A DNA stretch of 64,000 nt from Phaeobacter gallaeciensis DSM 26640 (GTDB lineage Bacteria > Pseudomonadota > Alphaproteobacteria > Rhodobacterales > Rhodobacteraceae), in the NCBI RefSeq assembly GCF_000511385.1, contig NC_023138.1, positions 124,001 through 188,000 of the forward strand. Reading direction: 5' to 3'. Shown here piece by piece: positions 17,997 to 26,806 of this stretch. Below the pieces are notes generated by a model. It did not search any database. It was not told the DNA's origin and was given only the letters and a program-made list of their open reading frames with translations. Position 1 is the first letter of the stretch; each line of letters opens with the position of its first letter. The position numbers and the translations under genes were made by a program.

Positions 17997-19057
17997 TGCC
18001 TTTTGCGTTGGTTGAGGATCAGGCCGACAAAGAAAGGAATCCCGATTAGTGAGGTGATCATACCGATCGGATAAACAATGCCGGGGGTGATAGCCTTGGA
18101 CGCAATCGACGTACCGGAGAGGATCAACGCTCCGGCAAGTGCCGAAAGCGGAAGGAATCCACGCTGGTCTTCGCCAACGATCATCCGGGCGATATGTGGT
18201 GCGACGAGGCCTACAAAAGCAATTGCCCCGACAAACGACACTGCAACCGCTGACAGGAGTGACACGCCGGCAAGAACCATCAGACGAAGCGCGCTGACGT
18301 TAACCCCGAGGGCTGCAGCCTTGTCTTCCCCCATCCGCAATGCCGTCAAAGCCCAGGACCTGCTCAGGAAATAGGGAAGAACGATTGCCAAAATAACGGC
18401 ACAGACCGCAACTTTGGGCCAGGTGGCTCGAGCAAGCGAACCTAGTTGCCAGAAAATAAGCTGTGCAAGTTGCAGCTCGGACGCACCGTATTGGAGAAAG
18501 GCCAACAAAGCGTTGAACGTGAACATCATTGCGATGCCCATAAGGATCATTGTCTCGGGGTCGGCACCACGTAGGCGCGTAGCAAGGAACAACAAAAGCG
18601 ATGCGGCCATTGCAAAAACAAACGCATTCACTGTCACAAATAGTGCGCCAACGCCTGGAACAACAGACCATCCTAGAACAATGGCCACAGCAGCACCGAA
18701 ACTGGCCGCCATAGAAAGGCCCAAGGTGAATGGTTCTGCCAATGGGTTGTTGAGGATTGTCTGAAGCTCAGCACCTGAAACGCCAAGCATGGCCCCAACC
18801 ACGATGGCCATCATTGCGATAGGAAGTCGCAAGTCCCAAATGATGACCTCTTCTTTCGCCGTCGCCACTGATGGATCGAAAATCACATGGGCCACGCGCC
18901 AGAAACTCAGATCGGCTGGACCAGTAATCACATCGATCACTACTGTTGTAAACAAGACGAGGGCAGCGGCCGCGACGAGCGCGACGCGCAGCACTGCGCG
19001 CTTTCGATATCCGCTGACAATGGTGTCAACGCTGGGAGCATTGGAAATGTCTGACAT
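17987..19057 (-). CDS. FecCD-family ABC transporter permease
   Basis: 356 residues with about ten membrane helices and FecCD hallmarks: LRLPIAMMAIVVGAMLGVSG near the N-terminus, LAEPFTLGLSMAASFGAA, and GAIAFVGLVAPHIARMIVGE near the C-terminus, the coupling-helix region contacting the ATPase. One permease gene means a homodimeric channel. It sits between the binding-protein and ATPase genes, all on the minus strand. Import of an iron chelate or heme is inferred from the TonB receptor context. Confidence 0.92.
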   Translation of the reverse strand: MSDISNAPSVDTIVSGYRKRAVLRVALVAAAALVLFTTVVIDVITGPADLSFWRVAHVIFDPSVATAKEEVIIWDLRLPIAMMAIVVGAMLGVSGAELQTILNNPLAEPFTLGLSMAASFGAAVAIVLGWSVVPGVGALFVTVNAFVFAMAASLLLFLATRLRGADPETMILMGIAMMFTFNALLAFLQYGASELQLAQLIFWQLGSLARATWPKVAVCAVILAIVLPYFLSRSWALTALRMGEDKAAALGVNVSALRLMVLAGVSLLSAVAVSFVGAIAFVGLVAPHIARMIVGEDQRGFLPLSALAGALILSGTSIASKAITPGIVYPIGMITSLIGIPFFVGLILNQRKRHWQ

Positions 19058-19065
19058 GTTTGATT

Positions 19066-19092
19066 GACCCGCCGCGCAGCGCGCGACGGGTC
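19066..19092 (-). other. Intra-operon GC-rich hairpin
   Basis: GACCCG (19066-19071) pairs with CGGGTC (19087-19092), with GCGC/GCGC pairing inside. It lies in the 44-bp gap between the binding-protein stop and the permease start. Without a T-run in the transcribed direction it is more likely an mRNA-stabilising element that keeps binding-protein levels above permease levels. Confidence 0.4.
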
Positions 19093-19101
19093 CTTCTTCT
19101 C

Positions 19102-20250
19102 TTATTTATCAGCGCTCAGCCAGAACTGGCCGGATGCTTCGTAAGGCATGAATTCTGCGTGCAGCCTGTCAAGCGTATCTTGCGGATCAAGATCTTCGAA
19201 ATCTTCGGGATAGAGCCACTTGGCGATCTGTTGGATTGCCACGAAGTGATATGGCGAATTGTAAAATTGGTGATAGATTGAATGGTAGTTGCCATTCTTT
19301 ACCGCACGCAATTCTGCAAAACCTGGACGTGCCGCAAGCGCCGCGATCTTCTCGGCATTCACTGCCGGATCACCTTCATAGCCAAGCAAGGTGGAAGTGA
19401 CTTCCGGTTTGGCTTCAGCCCAGTTGGCACCGGTTCCAATCACATGATCGGGGTCGGCATCAATGACACCTTCCATAGACAGGCTTACCGAATAGGCATT
19501 TTCCAGTGTCGAGGCGTAGTTCATACCTCCGGCCAGTTCCACGAAACGGCCATAGTTGTAAGGCCCAAAGGACCAACAGCAGAAGTCTGGTTGCCAGCCA
19601 GCTGCGTTTTCAAGGACCACAAGCGGACGTTCCTCGGCTGGTATTTGGTCCACGACATTACTGACTTTTTTCATCTCAGAGATGTAGAAGTCGATAAACT
19701 TTGCCGCGCCTTTTTCCTCGCCCAGGATGCGCCCGAGGATCAAGAGTGAGGGCACTGTATTCTCGGTTGCGTTGCGGCGGAAATCGATGAAAACAACTGG
19801 CACTCCGGCCTTGTCGAGCTTATCAATCAATCCGGTCTCTTCTGCTTTGAAGAGGTTGCCGCTGTCGAGAAGAACAAGATCTGCATCTGCTTCGAGTACC
19901 GCCTCAATGCTGAAATCGCCGGCATAAGGGTTTCCGAAATTTATCATCCGCTGCGTGTCTTGCGGGAATACAGCTTCAAATTTGCGAAACGCATCCGGAT
20001 CATATTGAACCAGGTCGTCTTTCCAACCGACAATATGCTCGAATGGGTTACCGTCGGTAATCGCTGCAATCGCATACATCATCCGACCTTCGCCAAGGAT
20101 GATTTTTTCGGGATACTCCTCAAGCGTCACTTGACGACCAGCGATGTCGGTTAGGGTTACGGCTTCGGCCTTTGCGGATGTTGCTGGCGTGAGAAACGTC
20201 ACGGTTGCTGCAAGCGTCAGGGCAAAGCCGCTGATGAAACGAGTGTTCAT
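19102..20250 (-). CDS. Periplasmic iron-compound substrate-binding protein
   Basis: 382 residues with a cleavable signal peptide (ATSAKA, about residue 28). The fold is class III/TroA-like: VTLTDIAGRQVTLEEYPEKI at the start, IEAVLEADADLVLLDSG in the N-lobe, and EVTSTLLGYEGDPAVNAEKI in the C-lobe. These are typical of FecB/BtuF-like binding proteins. It is first gene of the importer operon, preceded by TAGGAGAG. It delivers its ligand to the FecCD permease. A CC pair in PDFCCWSFGPYNYG is unusual for the family and might form a disulfide. The ligand is not determined. Confidence 0.9.
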   Translation of the reverse strand: MNTRFISGFALTLAATVTFLTPATSAKAEAVTLTDIAGRQVTLEEYPEKIILGEGRMMYAIAAITDGNPFEHIVGWKDDLVQYDPDAFRKFEAVFPQDTQRMINFGNPYAGDFSIEAVLEADADLVLLDSGNLFKAEETGLIDKLDKAGVPVVFIDFRRNATENTVPSLLILGRILGEEKGAAKFIDFYISEMKKVSNVVDQIPAEERPLVVLENAAGWQPDFCCWSFGPYNYGRFVELAGGMNYASTLENAYSVSLSMEGVIDADPDHVIGTGANWAEAKPEVTSTLLGYEGDPAVNAEKIAALAARPGFAELRAVKNGNYHSIYHQFYNSPYHFVAIQQIAKWLYPEDFEDLDPQDTLDRLHAEFMPYEASGQFWLSADK

Positions 20251-20449
20251 AGCAGGCTCTCCTATAGACTATGGGGCCTCCTTAGATTGTTTCATATACA
20301 AAACCAAGTAAAAAACTCGGAAAAGAGGGTGTTCTGTTGCAAGCGCAAGTCGTACTGTCGAAAATAAAGCTATTAGGCTTTGCAAAGCTCGCTTTCTGGA
20401 CTTAGGCAGCTTCGGCGCACCAGCAGATGGAAATCGGAAGGTTGGTGCC

Positions 20450-20946
20450 ATGATCATTGGCGATGATGACGGATCATCTGATCTCGCCGTGATTACGATA
20501 GATGTAGATCCCGCGTCTTCAGGTGGTGGGTCTTCAGGCGGAACGCCAGCTCCGGTTGAAACACCGATGGACGTTTCGGCAGGTGATGAAAACTACGCTT
20601 TCAGTAACACTAACTACAATGATACCGTCAACGGCGGCGGTAATGACCGCATACCAAGGAATGAGGCGACGATCGTATCCGCGGTGACGACAGTATTTCC
20701 CTCGGTATCGGCGATGACAGGGACTTCGGCTTCACTAATCATAAGCTAGCGCTTGCCTTTGGCATGCAATCAGGCATCGATTTCATCTTCACTTTTGATG
20801 AGGGCAGCACGCTAACCCTCCACAATGTATCGTTGGCGGATCTGAATGAGACTACATTCCTGTTCTGGGGCCGGGAGCCATTGATTTTGGATGACCGATG
20901 CGAAGCTGGCGCGACTGGATCCTTATTTCCCAAGGTTCTGTGGTAA
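20450..20946 (+). pseudogene. Frameshifted fragment of an RTX/cadherin-type secreted protein
   Basis: Two frames together read as the end of a repeat protein. The first (from 20450) gives GDDDGSSDLAVITIDVDP, a Ser/Gly linker, then GGGNDRI, the start of an RTX nonapeptide. The second frame gives RIRGDDSISLGIGDD and then FTFDEGSTLTLHNVSLADL, typical of RTX-protein C-termini. The break lies near 20655-20665. There is no intact start, repeat array or export gene nearby. It is probably a relic of a large adhesin or protease-like gene, either inserted into or left over in the iron locus. Confidence 0.65.
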
Positions 20947-21226
20947 GCGTCGGGTCGGCGGCCGATCTGACTACTGATCATGATAGGAAGTGACCGTAAT
21001 GCCCCTTCTCATTGGTTACTGGAAAATTAACTGCCGAGCCGTGAACGCTATTTACCTGAAAGCACACCGCACGGCCTCTCGTGTATGGATCAAGGAATGT
21101 ACGGCTGATCCCTTGCTCGGCGCAGTATTGCGCAGCCATGCCCCTTGCAGCCCCCGTCACCTACCAGCCTTGAAAGCAATGTGTGGGAAGCCGATGTAAC
21201 GCCCTAATTTGCTCGGTATTCCTAGT
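20947..21226. other. Short intergenic stretch, no recognised gene
   Basis: Small open frames exist on both strands (for example minus 20978-21160) but no motif, family or good ribosome-binding site was found. It may hold further debris of the RTX fragment. Confidence 0.3.
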
Positions 21227-21260
21227 CGAAAAATGCGCGCCACTTACATAGTGGCGCGCA
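21227..21260 (-). terminator. Rho-independent terminator of the PepSY gene
   Basis: A perfect 11-bp stem ATGCGCGCCAC/GTGGCGCGCAT (21232-21242 and 21250-21260) with a 7-nt loop is followed, in the minus direction, by TTTTTCG. It sits 12 nt past the stop of the PepSY gene. Confidence 0.85.
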
Positions 21261-21272
21261 TCGGAAGAAATA

Positions 21273-22661
21273 CTACGTCAGCCTGTGGCGCAGGGCCGGG
21301 AGGCGGGACAGGAACATCCAGTCGACGAGAAGTAGCGTCAGAAGTGCCAGCCCTGCCATCGGAAACGCCATGGACACGGCGAGGCCAACCAGGACCGCGC
21401 CCTGCCAGAGGGGCAGCTCCTTTGGCATCGGCGGTGCCGAAAGACGGCCAGCCTTGGTCGGGCGGCGTTTCCACCAGAGCACGATTGCGCTGGCACATAG
21501 GAATAGCACTGACAGGCAAACCAGCGTGTTGGCGAGAACGCTCCATAGTCCCAACGTCCCCATATGAAGGGCGATGCCAACCGCCATGGCCTTGCCCGCC
21601 CAGGAGTAATCGGCAAACCGGACATCGGCCAGTATCTTGCCTGTGTAGCGGTCGATATGAACGGTCCGGTCGGAGGTGGGGTTGGTGCTGTCTGTGCTCA
21701 TTGAATCCCGGCTGAGGGTCCAGACACCGGTGTCGCCGCGCGGAATGCTCAGCTGATATCGCCCCTCAAACCCGATGCGGCGGGCGAGGGCATCAATGCT
21801 GTCGAGGTCGACGACAGCAGTAGTCACACCAACCAGTCCCACATCGCTGCCCGAGGCGGGCATCGGCGTTTGTTCCAGCGCCCATGGAACTTCGCGACGG
21901 GCGTGATCCATACTGGCATGAATATCGTCGGACAGCGGGACATTGTCCCATTTTTCGGCCGGGAACTGGCTCCAGGCCTGCACCATCTTACCGCCCCAAA
22001 TGCCGGCCCAGGCGAGGCCGGAAATGAGAAACAGCACAAGAAACAGTGAGATCCAGATGCCAACCACACCATGCAGTGATTTCCACAGGCTGCGACCACG
22101 TCCCAGGCTGGGCAGCAAGGCGCGACGCCACCCAATCGTCCGGGGCCACCACATGTAAAGGCCGGTTGCAATCAGCACCAACGCCAATGAGGCCGCGGTT
22201 TCCAGAATGCGGTCACCACTGACGCCAAGCATCAGATCACTGTGCAGATTATCCGCAAAATCATACCATCCGCTGCGGCGCGGGAAGGTCTCGATGACCT
22301 CCGCAGTATAGGGATCAACCGCGATCATGATGGCATCACCCTCGTGATCGACACGGAAAAGCGCTGCGCGATCGGCGGCGCGGGGGGCCACATATTGTCT
22401 TAGCTCGCCGTTTGGCAGGCGTGCTTGCGCGGCTTCGGCCTGCACCGAGAGCGGCTGAACCTGTTCTTGCGCAACCACCGGCGTACGCTCACCATCGCGG
22501 CCATCGATCCAAGCGATCCAAAGCATGGCGAGGCCGGTAACCGCAAGCACAGCGAGAAACGGAATGACAAACAGTCCAGTGTAGAAGTGCCACCGCCAGG
22601 CGGCAAAATAGAGCTTTTGCGCGCTGCCCTGCGGCTGCGCGGTAGAATTGGGCATATTCAT
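21273..22661 (-). CDS. PepSY-associated membrane protein (iron-regulated type)
   Basis: 462 residues. Four or five membrane helices flank two periplasmic PepSY-like regions: WRWHFYTGLFVIPFLAVLAV at the start, IMIAVDPYTAEVIETFPRR, LHSDLMLGVSGDRILETAAS, then GIALHMGTLGLWSVLANTLV and a final TM pair. His residues in the helices (WHF, LHSD, LHG, LHMG) match members suggested to act in heme or siderophore-iron reduction. The family is often induced by iron or copper limitation and found next to TonB receptors. Here it follows a DUF2946 gene. Function beyond the family label is not established. Confidence 0.85.
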   Translation of the reverse strand: MNMPNSTAQPQGSAQKLYFAAWRWHFYTGLFVIPFLAVLAVTGLAMLWIAWIDGRDGERTPVVAQEQVQPLSVQAEAAQARLPNGELRQYVAPRAADRAALFRVDHEGDAIMIAVDPYTAEVIETFPRRSGWYDFADNLHSDLMLGVSGDRILETAASLALVLIATGLYMWWPRTIGWRRALLPSLGRGRSLWKSLHGVVGIWISLFLVLFLISGLAWAGIWGGKMVQAWSQFPAEKWDNVPLSDDIHASMDHARREVPWALEQTPMPASGSDVGLVGVTTAVVDLDSIDALARRIGFEGRYQLSIPRGDTGVWTLSRDSMSTDSTNPTSDRTVHIDRYTGKILADVRFADYSWAGKAMAVGIALHMGTLGLWSVLANTLVCLSVLFLCASAIVLWWKRRPTKAGRLSAPPMPKELPLWQGAVLVGLAVSMAFPMAGLALLTLLLVDWMFLSRLPALRHRLT

Positions 22662-22720
22662 GGGTTGGCTCCAAGCCTTTGGATGCTGTTGTTAGCACAG
22701 CACCTGAGTTGCAATTGACG

Positions 22721-23101
22721 TCAGAGAAGAGTTGTCAAATGCGCGGGAGGAGCGCGGCTGCCATGGGCCGGATCACGCCAAAGCGAGCTGTCCGGTCGCG
22801 TTGCCAATGGCGCGGAGGCCGTTGGTCGTTGCACCCATGCGACGCCGGGTGTTGCCGGATGGCCGGGTATCAGCGCGGCTGCAACCAGCCGACAGGCTTC
22901 ACATTGTGCGAGAGTGCCGTGCCCCGGATCCTGACTGTCGCCACATAGATCACTGAGTGCACCGCCTGCCGCGATAAAGGCAGCGTAGTCCGGGGAGTCT
23001 TCGGCACGCTCAATTGTATGCGCAAAACCAGTGCTGGCCAGGGCCAACACGAGCGCCAGAACCATGGCCAGTCGTGGAAAGATATGAACCGCGAATCGCA
23101 T
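22721..23101 (-). CDS. DUF2946-like exported small protein
   Basis: 126 residues from ATG 23101, chosen because a clean signal peptide follows (FPRLAMVLALVLALASTGFA); the frame stays open upstream without coding character. The mature part contains DLCGDSQDPGHGTLAQCEAC, a Cys/His-rich patch in the style of DUF2946 proteins, then a Pro/Ala-rich tail. Metal binding (copper or iron) is plausible but not shown. It precedes the PepSY gene on the same strand and likely shares its transcript. Confidence 0.65.
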   Translation of the reverse strand: MRFAVHIFPRLAMVLALVLALASTGFAHTIERAEDSPDYAAFIAAGGALSDLCGDSQDPGHGTLAQCEACRLVAAALIPGHPATPGVAWVQRPTASAPLATRPDSSLWRDPAHGSRAPPAHLTTLL

Positions 23102-23219
23102 AGAGAGTGTCCTAGTGTGACTGCGGTCGAATTGCGAGTGGTTCTGAGGTGAAAACAGGGCTTTGCAGACCAAGGAGGTCATGTGTCGTGCGATGGCGCG
23201 CCGGGGGTCTGACAATGCG

Positions 23220-24443
23220 CTAGACCTGCGCTGCGGCTCGTCCGGCTGAGAAAAGAGCAACACCGTATACCACTGCGTATCCAAAAAATGCCGCGCACCA
23301 GGCCGTAGCCGAGAGGTGATAGAGCCAATCAGGGCTGCCTGCACCGATCCCGGCGACAACTCGGGCGACGCTTGCCACCAGAAGCGCCAGCAAGATCAGT
23401 TTTGCGCCTGGGCCAGCCACCAGCGATCGCCCGGTATGGCCCAGCGTGGCACGTATCATCACCGCAAGGGTCATCATGCCAATGGCACCTGCCATCCAAA
23501 CGTGCTGTGCTGCGGCTGCGTCCAGTGGCACGTGCGGTATTTGCGCCGCAACCATGAGCACGGCTCCGATAGGGATCATAGCATAGGCCAGATGCAGTAC
23601 TGCGAGCAATGGTTCTGCCGCCGTGCGGTGTCCCTGCCAGCGCCCCATGCGCAGCAGATGCCCTATTGCAAAGATCGTCAATGCGACAGCCGCTGCGAGA
23701 TGATCAGGCATCGCCACCCAGATACCAAGGGCGGGCAGGCTGATAGCCAAGACAGCTTTGTCTAACCGCTGCATCGGGCTGGCGGGACGGGCATCAACAC
23801 CCGTCTTAGTGAGCCAATTGCCCGTGAAACTGGGGATGATGCGACCACCGATGAGGCAGATCATGCCAATCACCGTTGCCAATCCCAAACGCATACCAAG
23901 GCCATGCGCCGGGTATCCGCCTCCTGCTGTTTCAAGATGCACCAATAGCAGCGCCAATGTGTGCAACCCCAGCAACAGTAGAACAACAAGGTTGCGCCAG
24001 TTGCGCCCCGCGATGATCTCGCGCAGGATCACGGATCCCAGGATCAGTGGAAAACTCAGATCGACAAAGGCAACAACGACAGCAGGCAGATCTGCGGCAA
24101 ATAGGGTGGTGACGCGCCCTGCGAGCCAGAGCAGCACCAAACCCAGCAACGGCCAGCCTTTGAGCGGCGCCCGCCCGGTCCAATTTGGAACCGCCGTGAG
24201 TAGGAAGCCTGCCAGAACCGCACTGAGGTATCCAAACAGGAATGCCTTGGCATGCCAGGAGACCGGATCCAGCATGATCGGGAGCGTCAGCGCCCCGCTT
24301 AGCAATCCGATCCAGGCGATCATTGCCAACCCAGCCCAAAGCGCCGCGAGAAAGAAAAACGGGCGGAAGCCGTAGGAGAGAATGGCGGGTGCCCAGGTTG
24401 GCGCGTTGGCATCCTCGCGACCTGTATCTGTTGTCACTGTCAT
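23220..24443 (-). CDS. nnrS: NnrS family membrane protein
   Basis: 407 residues, about twelve membrane helices. It opens with ILSYGFRPFFFLAALWAGL, the signature start of NnrS, and has conserved His residues in HAKAFLFGYLSAVLAGFLLT and near AAQHVWMAGAIGMMTLAVMI. NnrS is a heme- and copper-containing inner-membrane protein that lowers nitrosative stress and occurs with NO-reducing systems. It is the last gene of the nor operon here, starting 25 bp after the upstream small gene. Confidence 0.92.
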   Translation of the reverse strand: MTVTTDTGREDANAPTWAPAILSYGFRPFFFLAALWAGLAMIAWIGLLSGALTLPIMLDPVSWHAKAFLFGYLSAVLAGFLLTAVPNWTGRAPLKGWPLLGLVLLWLAGRVTTLFAADLPAVVVAFVDLSFPLILGSVILREIIAGRNWRNLVVLLLLGLHTLALLLVHLETAGGGYPAHGLGMRLGLATVIGMICLIGGRIIPSFTGNWLTKTGVDARPASPMQRLDKAVLAISLPALGIWVAMPDHLAAAVALTIFAIGHLLRMGRWQGHRTAAEPLLAVLHLAYAMIPIGAVLMVAAQIPHVPLDAAAAQHVWMAGAIGMMTLAVMIRATLGHTGRSLVAGPGAKLILLALLVASVARVVAGIGAGSPDWLYHLSATAWCAAFFGYAVVYGVALFSAGRAAAQV

Positions 24444-24468
24444 AGGTCAGATCCGTTCTTGAAAACCC

Positions 24469-24690
24469 TCAGGTGTCCATCAGGCGCCGGATATGTCCGG
24501 CGAAGGCGTAGGTAGCGGGCACCGCAATCAGCGCGCCGATCGCGATGGATGCAGCAGTTCCCAACACCGGCAGCCCAAGCCAGCTGGTGATCAGGGAGGC
24601 AAAGAAGACGTTGACGGCCATCGCGCCTGCACCAAGAGGAAAAAGTGCGATTGCGATACGCCTGCGTGACCAGCCCGACTGCGATGTCAT
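24469..24690 (-). CDS. Small two-helix membrane protein in the nor operon
   Basis: 73 residues with a basic N-terminus (SQSGWSRRRIAI) and two hydrophobic helices (ALFPLGAGAMAVNVFFASLI and LGTAASIAIGALIAVPATYA). Its start overlaps the preceding gene end by 4 bases (ATGA), so it is translationally coupled. No family can be named with certainty; by size and place it stands where norF-like or nnrT/nnrU-type accessory genes are found in other denitrifiers. A role in NO reductase assembly is an inference from position only. Confidence 0.7.
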   Translation of the reverse strand: MTSQSGWSRRRIAIALFPLGAGAMAVNVFFASLITSWLGLPVLGTAASIAIGALIAVPATYAFAGHIRRLMDT

Positions 24691-24869
24691 CGACGCCCCA
24701 CCAAAGCATGGACCGCCGCAAGGGCCAATACCAATGCAATACAGGCCAGCGCAAACCAGAACTCAGCGGTCGCGGACTGTGACTGCGGGGCGGGGCGGTC
24801 AAAACCCGTAGCCAGCGCGGGCAGGGCGGTGATCGCGGCGCAGACTATTCCTGATAAGATGTAACGCAT
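24687..24869 (-). CDS. Small exported/membrane protein in the nor operon (NnrT-like candidate)
   Basis: 60 residues. A signal-like N-terminal segment (YILSGIVCAAITALPALATG) is followed by FDRPAPQSQSATAEFWF, then a C-terminal membrane helix (ACIALVLALAAVHALVGRR). It lies 1 nt after norD and overlaps the next small gene. Rhodobacter-type nor operons carry short genes (nnrT) in the same place, and this could be one, but the assignment rests on position and size rather than a clear motif. Confidence 0.65.
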   Translation of the reverse strand: MRYILSGIVCAAITALPALATGFDRPAPQSQSATAEFWFALACIALVLALAAVHALVGRR

Positions 24870-24870
24870 G

Positions 24871-26802
24871 TCAGCTCTCCTGTGTCAGACTACGGTAGAT
24901 GTCGGGCAGGGCCCGTGACAGTCGGGCAGGGTTCGGCAGGAGCGAAAACCCGCCGCGGCCGAAAATCCGGGCGAACCAGTCCTGACCGTCTTCGTCGATG
25001 ATGATGCCATGCAGGCTTTGGCCCGCGCGGCGGGCGCTACGCACGGCCATGCGGCTGTCCTCAATACCGTGCTGGCCTTCGTAGTGGTCGAGATCATTGG
25101 GCTTGCCATCTGTTAGGACAATCAGCAGCTTACGGCTGGATGGCTCTGCCGCCAGCTGGGCGCTGACGTGGCGGATCGCAGCCCCGAGACGGGTGTAGTG
25201 GCCCGGTTGCAGCGCGCCGATATTGGCGGTGACAGCATCGGACATCGGCATGTCAAACCCCTTGCAGCGGGTTAGGAACACCCGGTCGCGGCGCAGGGAT
25301 GAGAACCCCCAGATCGCCAATCTGTCGCCTGCAACGTCAATCCCGAGAGCCAGCGCCGCCATAGCGTTGCGGGCAATGTCGATCACGCTGCTGTCAGCAA
25401 TCGCGGCCTCAGTGGACCGTGAGGTGTCGATCAGAAAGGCAACCGAGAGGTCGCGTTGCTGTTGCCGTGCGCTCTGCCAAAGGCGATCACTACCACGCCC
25501 AGTCGCCGCCAGATCGGCTTGGTTGGAGATAACCGCATCCAGATCCAGCTCGGCGCCGTCGACTTGGCGTGGCAACAGGACACGACGCGGACGTAACGCT
25601 TCGAACTGGCGACGCACCATCCGGATCTGGCGGGGATCGGGTCGAAAAGGATGCTGCGTATCAGGTTGTGCATCCGCCTCAAGCACGCGGCAGTGATCCG
25701 TCATCTCACTTTGGCTGAGGTGGTTCCACTCGGGGTAGGTGTATTCCGCGCTCAGCCGTTCGTGTTCGGCATCTGCGGGCGATAGATCCAGATGCAGCCG
25801 CAACCGGGACGCCAACCGACGATCATGTTTGGTCAGCGGGATAAGATCCTGATCCTCTGCGGCTTTTTGAGCATTGTCAGTGTCATCATCATCAACACTG
25901 CGGTTGATATTCATCGACTCCACCCAAGACAGGATGGATTCAAACCGATGCAGGATAAAACTGTCCTTGCGGCGCGCCTGATCCTGATCGATGCGCGCGC
26001 CCAGCTTACGACTGCTGCTTGCCGCCGTAGGCAGCGCGGTCGCCTGCTCGGCGGGTTCTTCTGCGGCCATGGCGGCGTGGCCAGGGGCCTCAAAACGGAG
26101 CCAGAATGGTACCGGTGCAAACGGCAGATAGCGCCCCGCCTCTGTTGGCAAATCTGTGCTCGGCGGTTGGTCGGTCGTGACTTCCCAAGGATCCTGAGAC
26201 AAAGCCGCGAGAACCTGTTCTGCGACCATACGATCAGCGGCGTGGGCTGGCTGCGCCTTGCGCTGTTCCAGGCACAGGCTTGCCATTTGGCGGTAGTTTT
26301 GCCGCAAGCCGGGGCAATGCCGGGCGGCACGGTGGCTGGCGGCGAGGGTGGCCCGGATCCGGGCCAGATCGGCAGCGCGAGCTGATTTGGTCGGCTGCAG
26401 TTGCAACTCTTCAGGATCGGCGACCGCAGCTTGCGCGACCAGCCAGAAATAGGCGGCCCGGTTCAGCTCATAGCGGGGAAAGCAGGCCATCACCGGGGGC
26501 AGGGCCAATCGCCTACTGTCGTAACGCGGAATGAACTCGCGCATCCGATCAGCCGCAACCCGGTGCGTCAGGGATCGCCGGTGCTGTGCCACCGTTGCAG
26601 GTGCCTCCACCAGATCGACCGACGCGGCCCCGCCCAAGGCGCGAAACAGCACTGCAAGGCTGGGCCTCAGATCCTGCAACCGGCAGGCCGCAGCAGATAG
26701 CGTCGCGCCATCCTCTGCGACCTCACCGGCGAGATTGCTGGCCATATCGTGCCAGAGGTTGCCAACAGTTTCCTCCGGCTCCATCAGGTCGAGCAATTTC
26801 AT
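24871..26802 (-). CDS. norD: Nitric oxide reductase activation protein NorD
   Basis: 643 residues. The C-terminal von Willebrand A domain (about 440-640) has the metal-ion-dependent adhesion site DTSRSTEA and later LIVLTDGKPNDLDHYEG. The N-terminal half is helical and family-specific. A Ser/Asp/Glu-rich linker lies near residues 265-330. NorD works with the AAA+ protein NorQ to mature the NorCB NO reductase, probably by inserting the non-heme iron FeB. It starts 4 nt after norQ ends and is part of the norCBQD operon. Confidence 0.95.
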   Translation of the reverse strand: MKLLDLMEPEETVGNLWHDMASNLAGEVAEDGATLSAAACRLQDLRPSLAVLFRALGGAASVDLVEAPATVAQHRRSLTHRVAADRMREFIPRYDSRRLALPPVMACFPRYELNRAAYFWLVAQAAVADPEELQLQPTKSARAADLARIRATLAASHRAARHCPGLRQNYRQMASLCLEQRKAQPAHAADRMVAEQVLAALSQDPWEVTTDQPPSTDLPTEAGRYLPFAPVPFWLRFEAPGHAAMAAEEPAEQATALPTAASSSRKLGARIDQDQARRKDSFILHRFESILSWVESMNINRSVDDDDTDNAQKAAEDQDLIPLTKHDRRLASRLRLHLDLSPADAEHERLSAEYTYPEWNHLSQSEMTDHCRVLEADAQPDTQHPFRPDPRQIRMVRRQFEALRPRRVLLPRQVDGAELDLDAVISNQADLAATGRGSDRLWQSARQQQRDLSVAFLIDTSRSTEAAIADSSVIDIARNAMAALALGIDVAGDRLAIWGFSSLRRDRVFLTRCKGFDMPMSDAVTANIGALQPGHYTRLGAAIRHVSAQLAAEPSSRKLLIVLTDGKPNDLDHYEGQHGIEDSRMAVRSARRAGQSLHGIIIDEDGQDWFARIFGRGGFSLLPNPARLSRALPDIYRSLTQES

Positions 26803-26806
26803 AACG

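Noticed and set aside
20978..21160. 60-codon minus-strand open frame
   Set aside because: No motif, family or good start signal; lies in a debris-rich interval.
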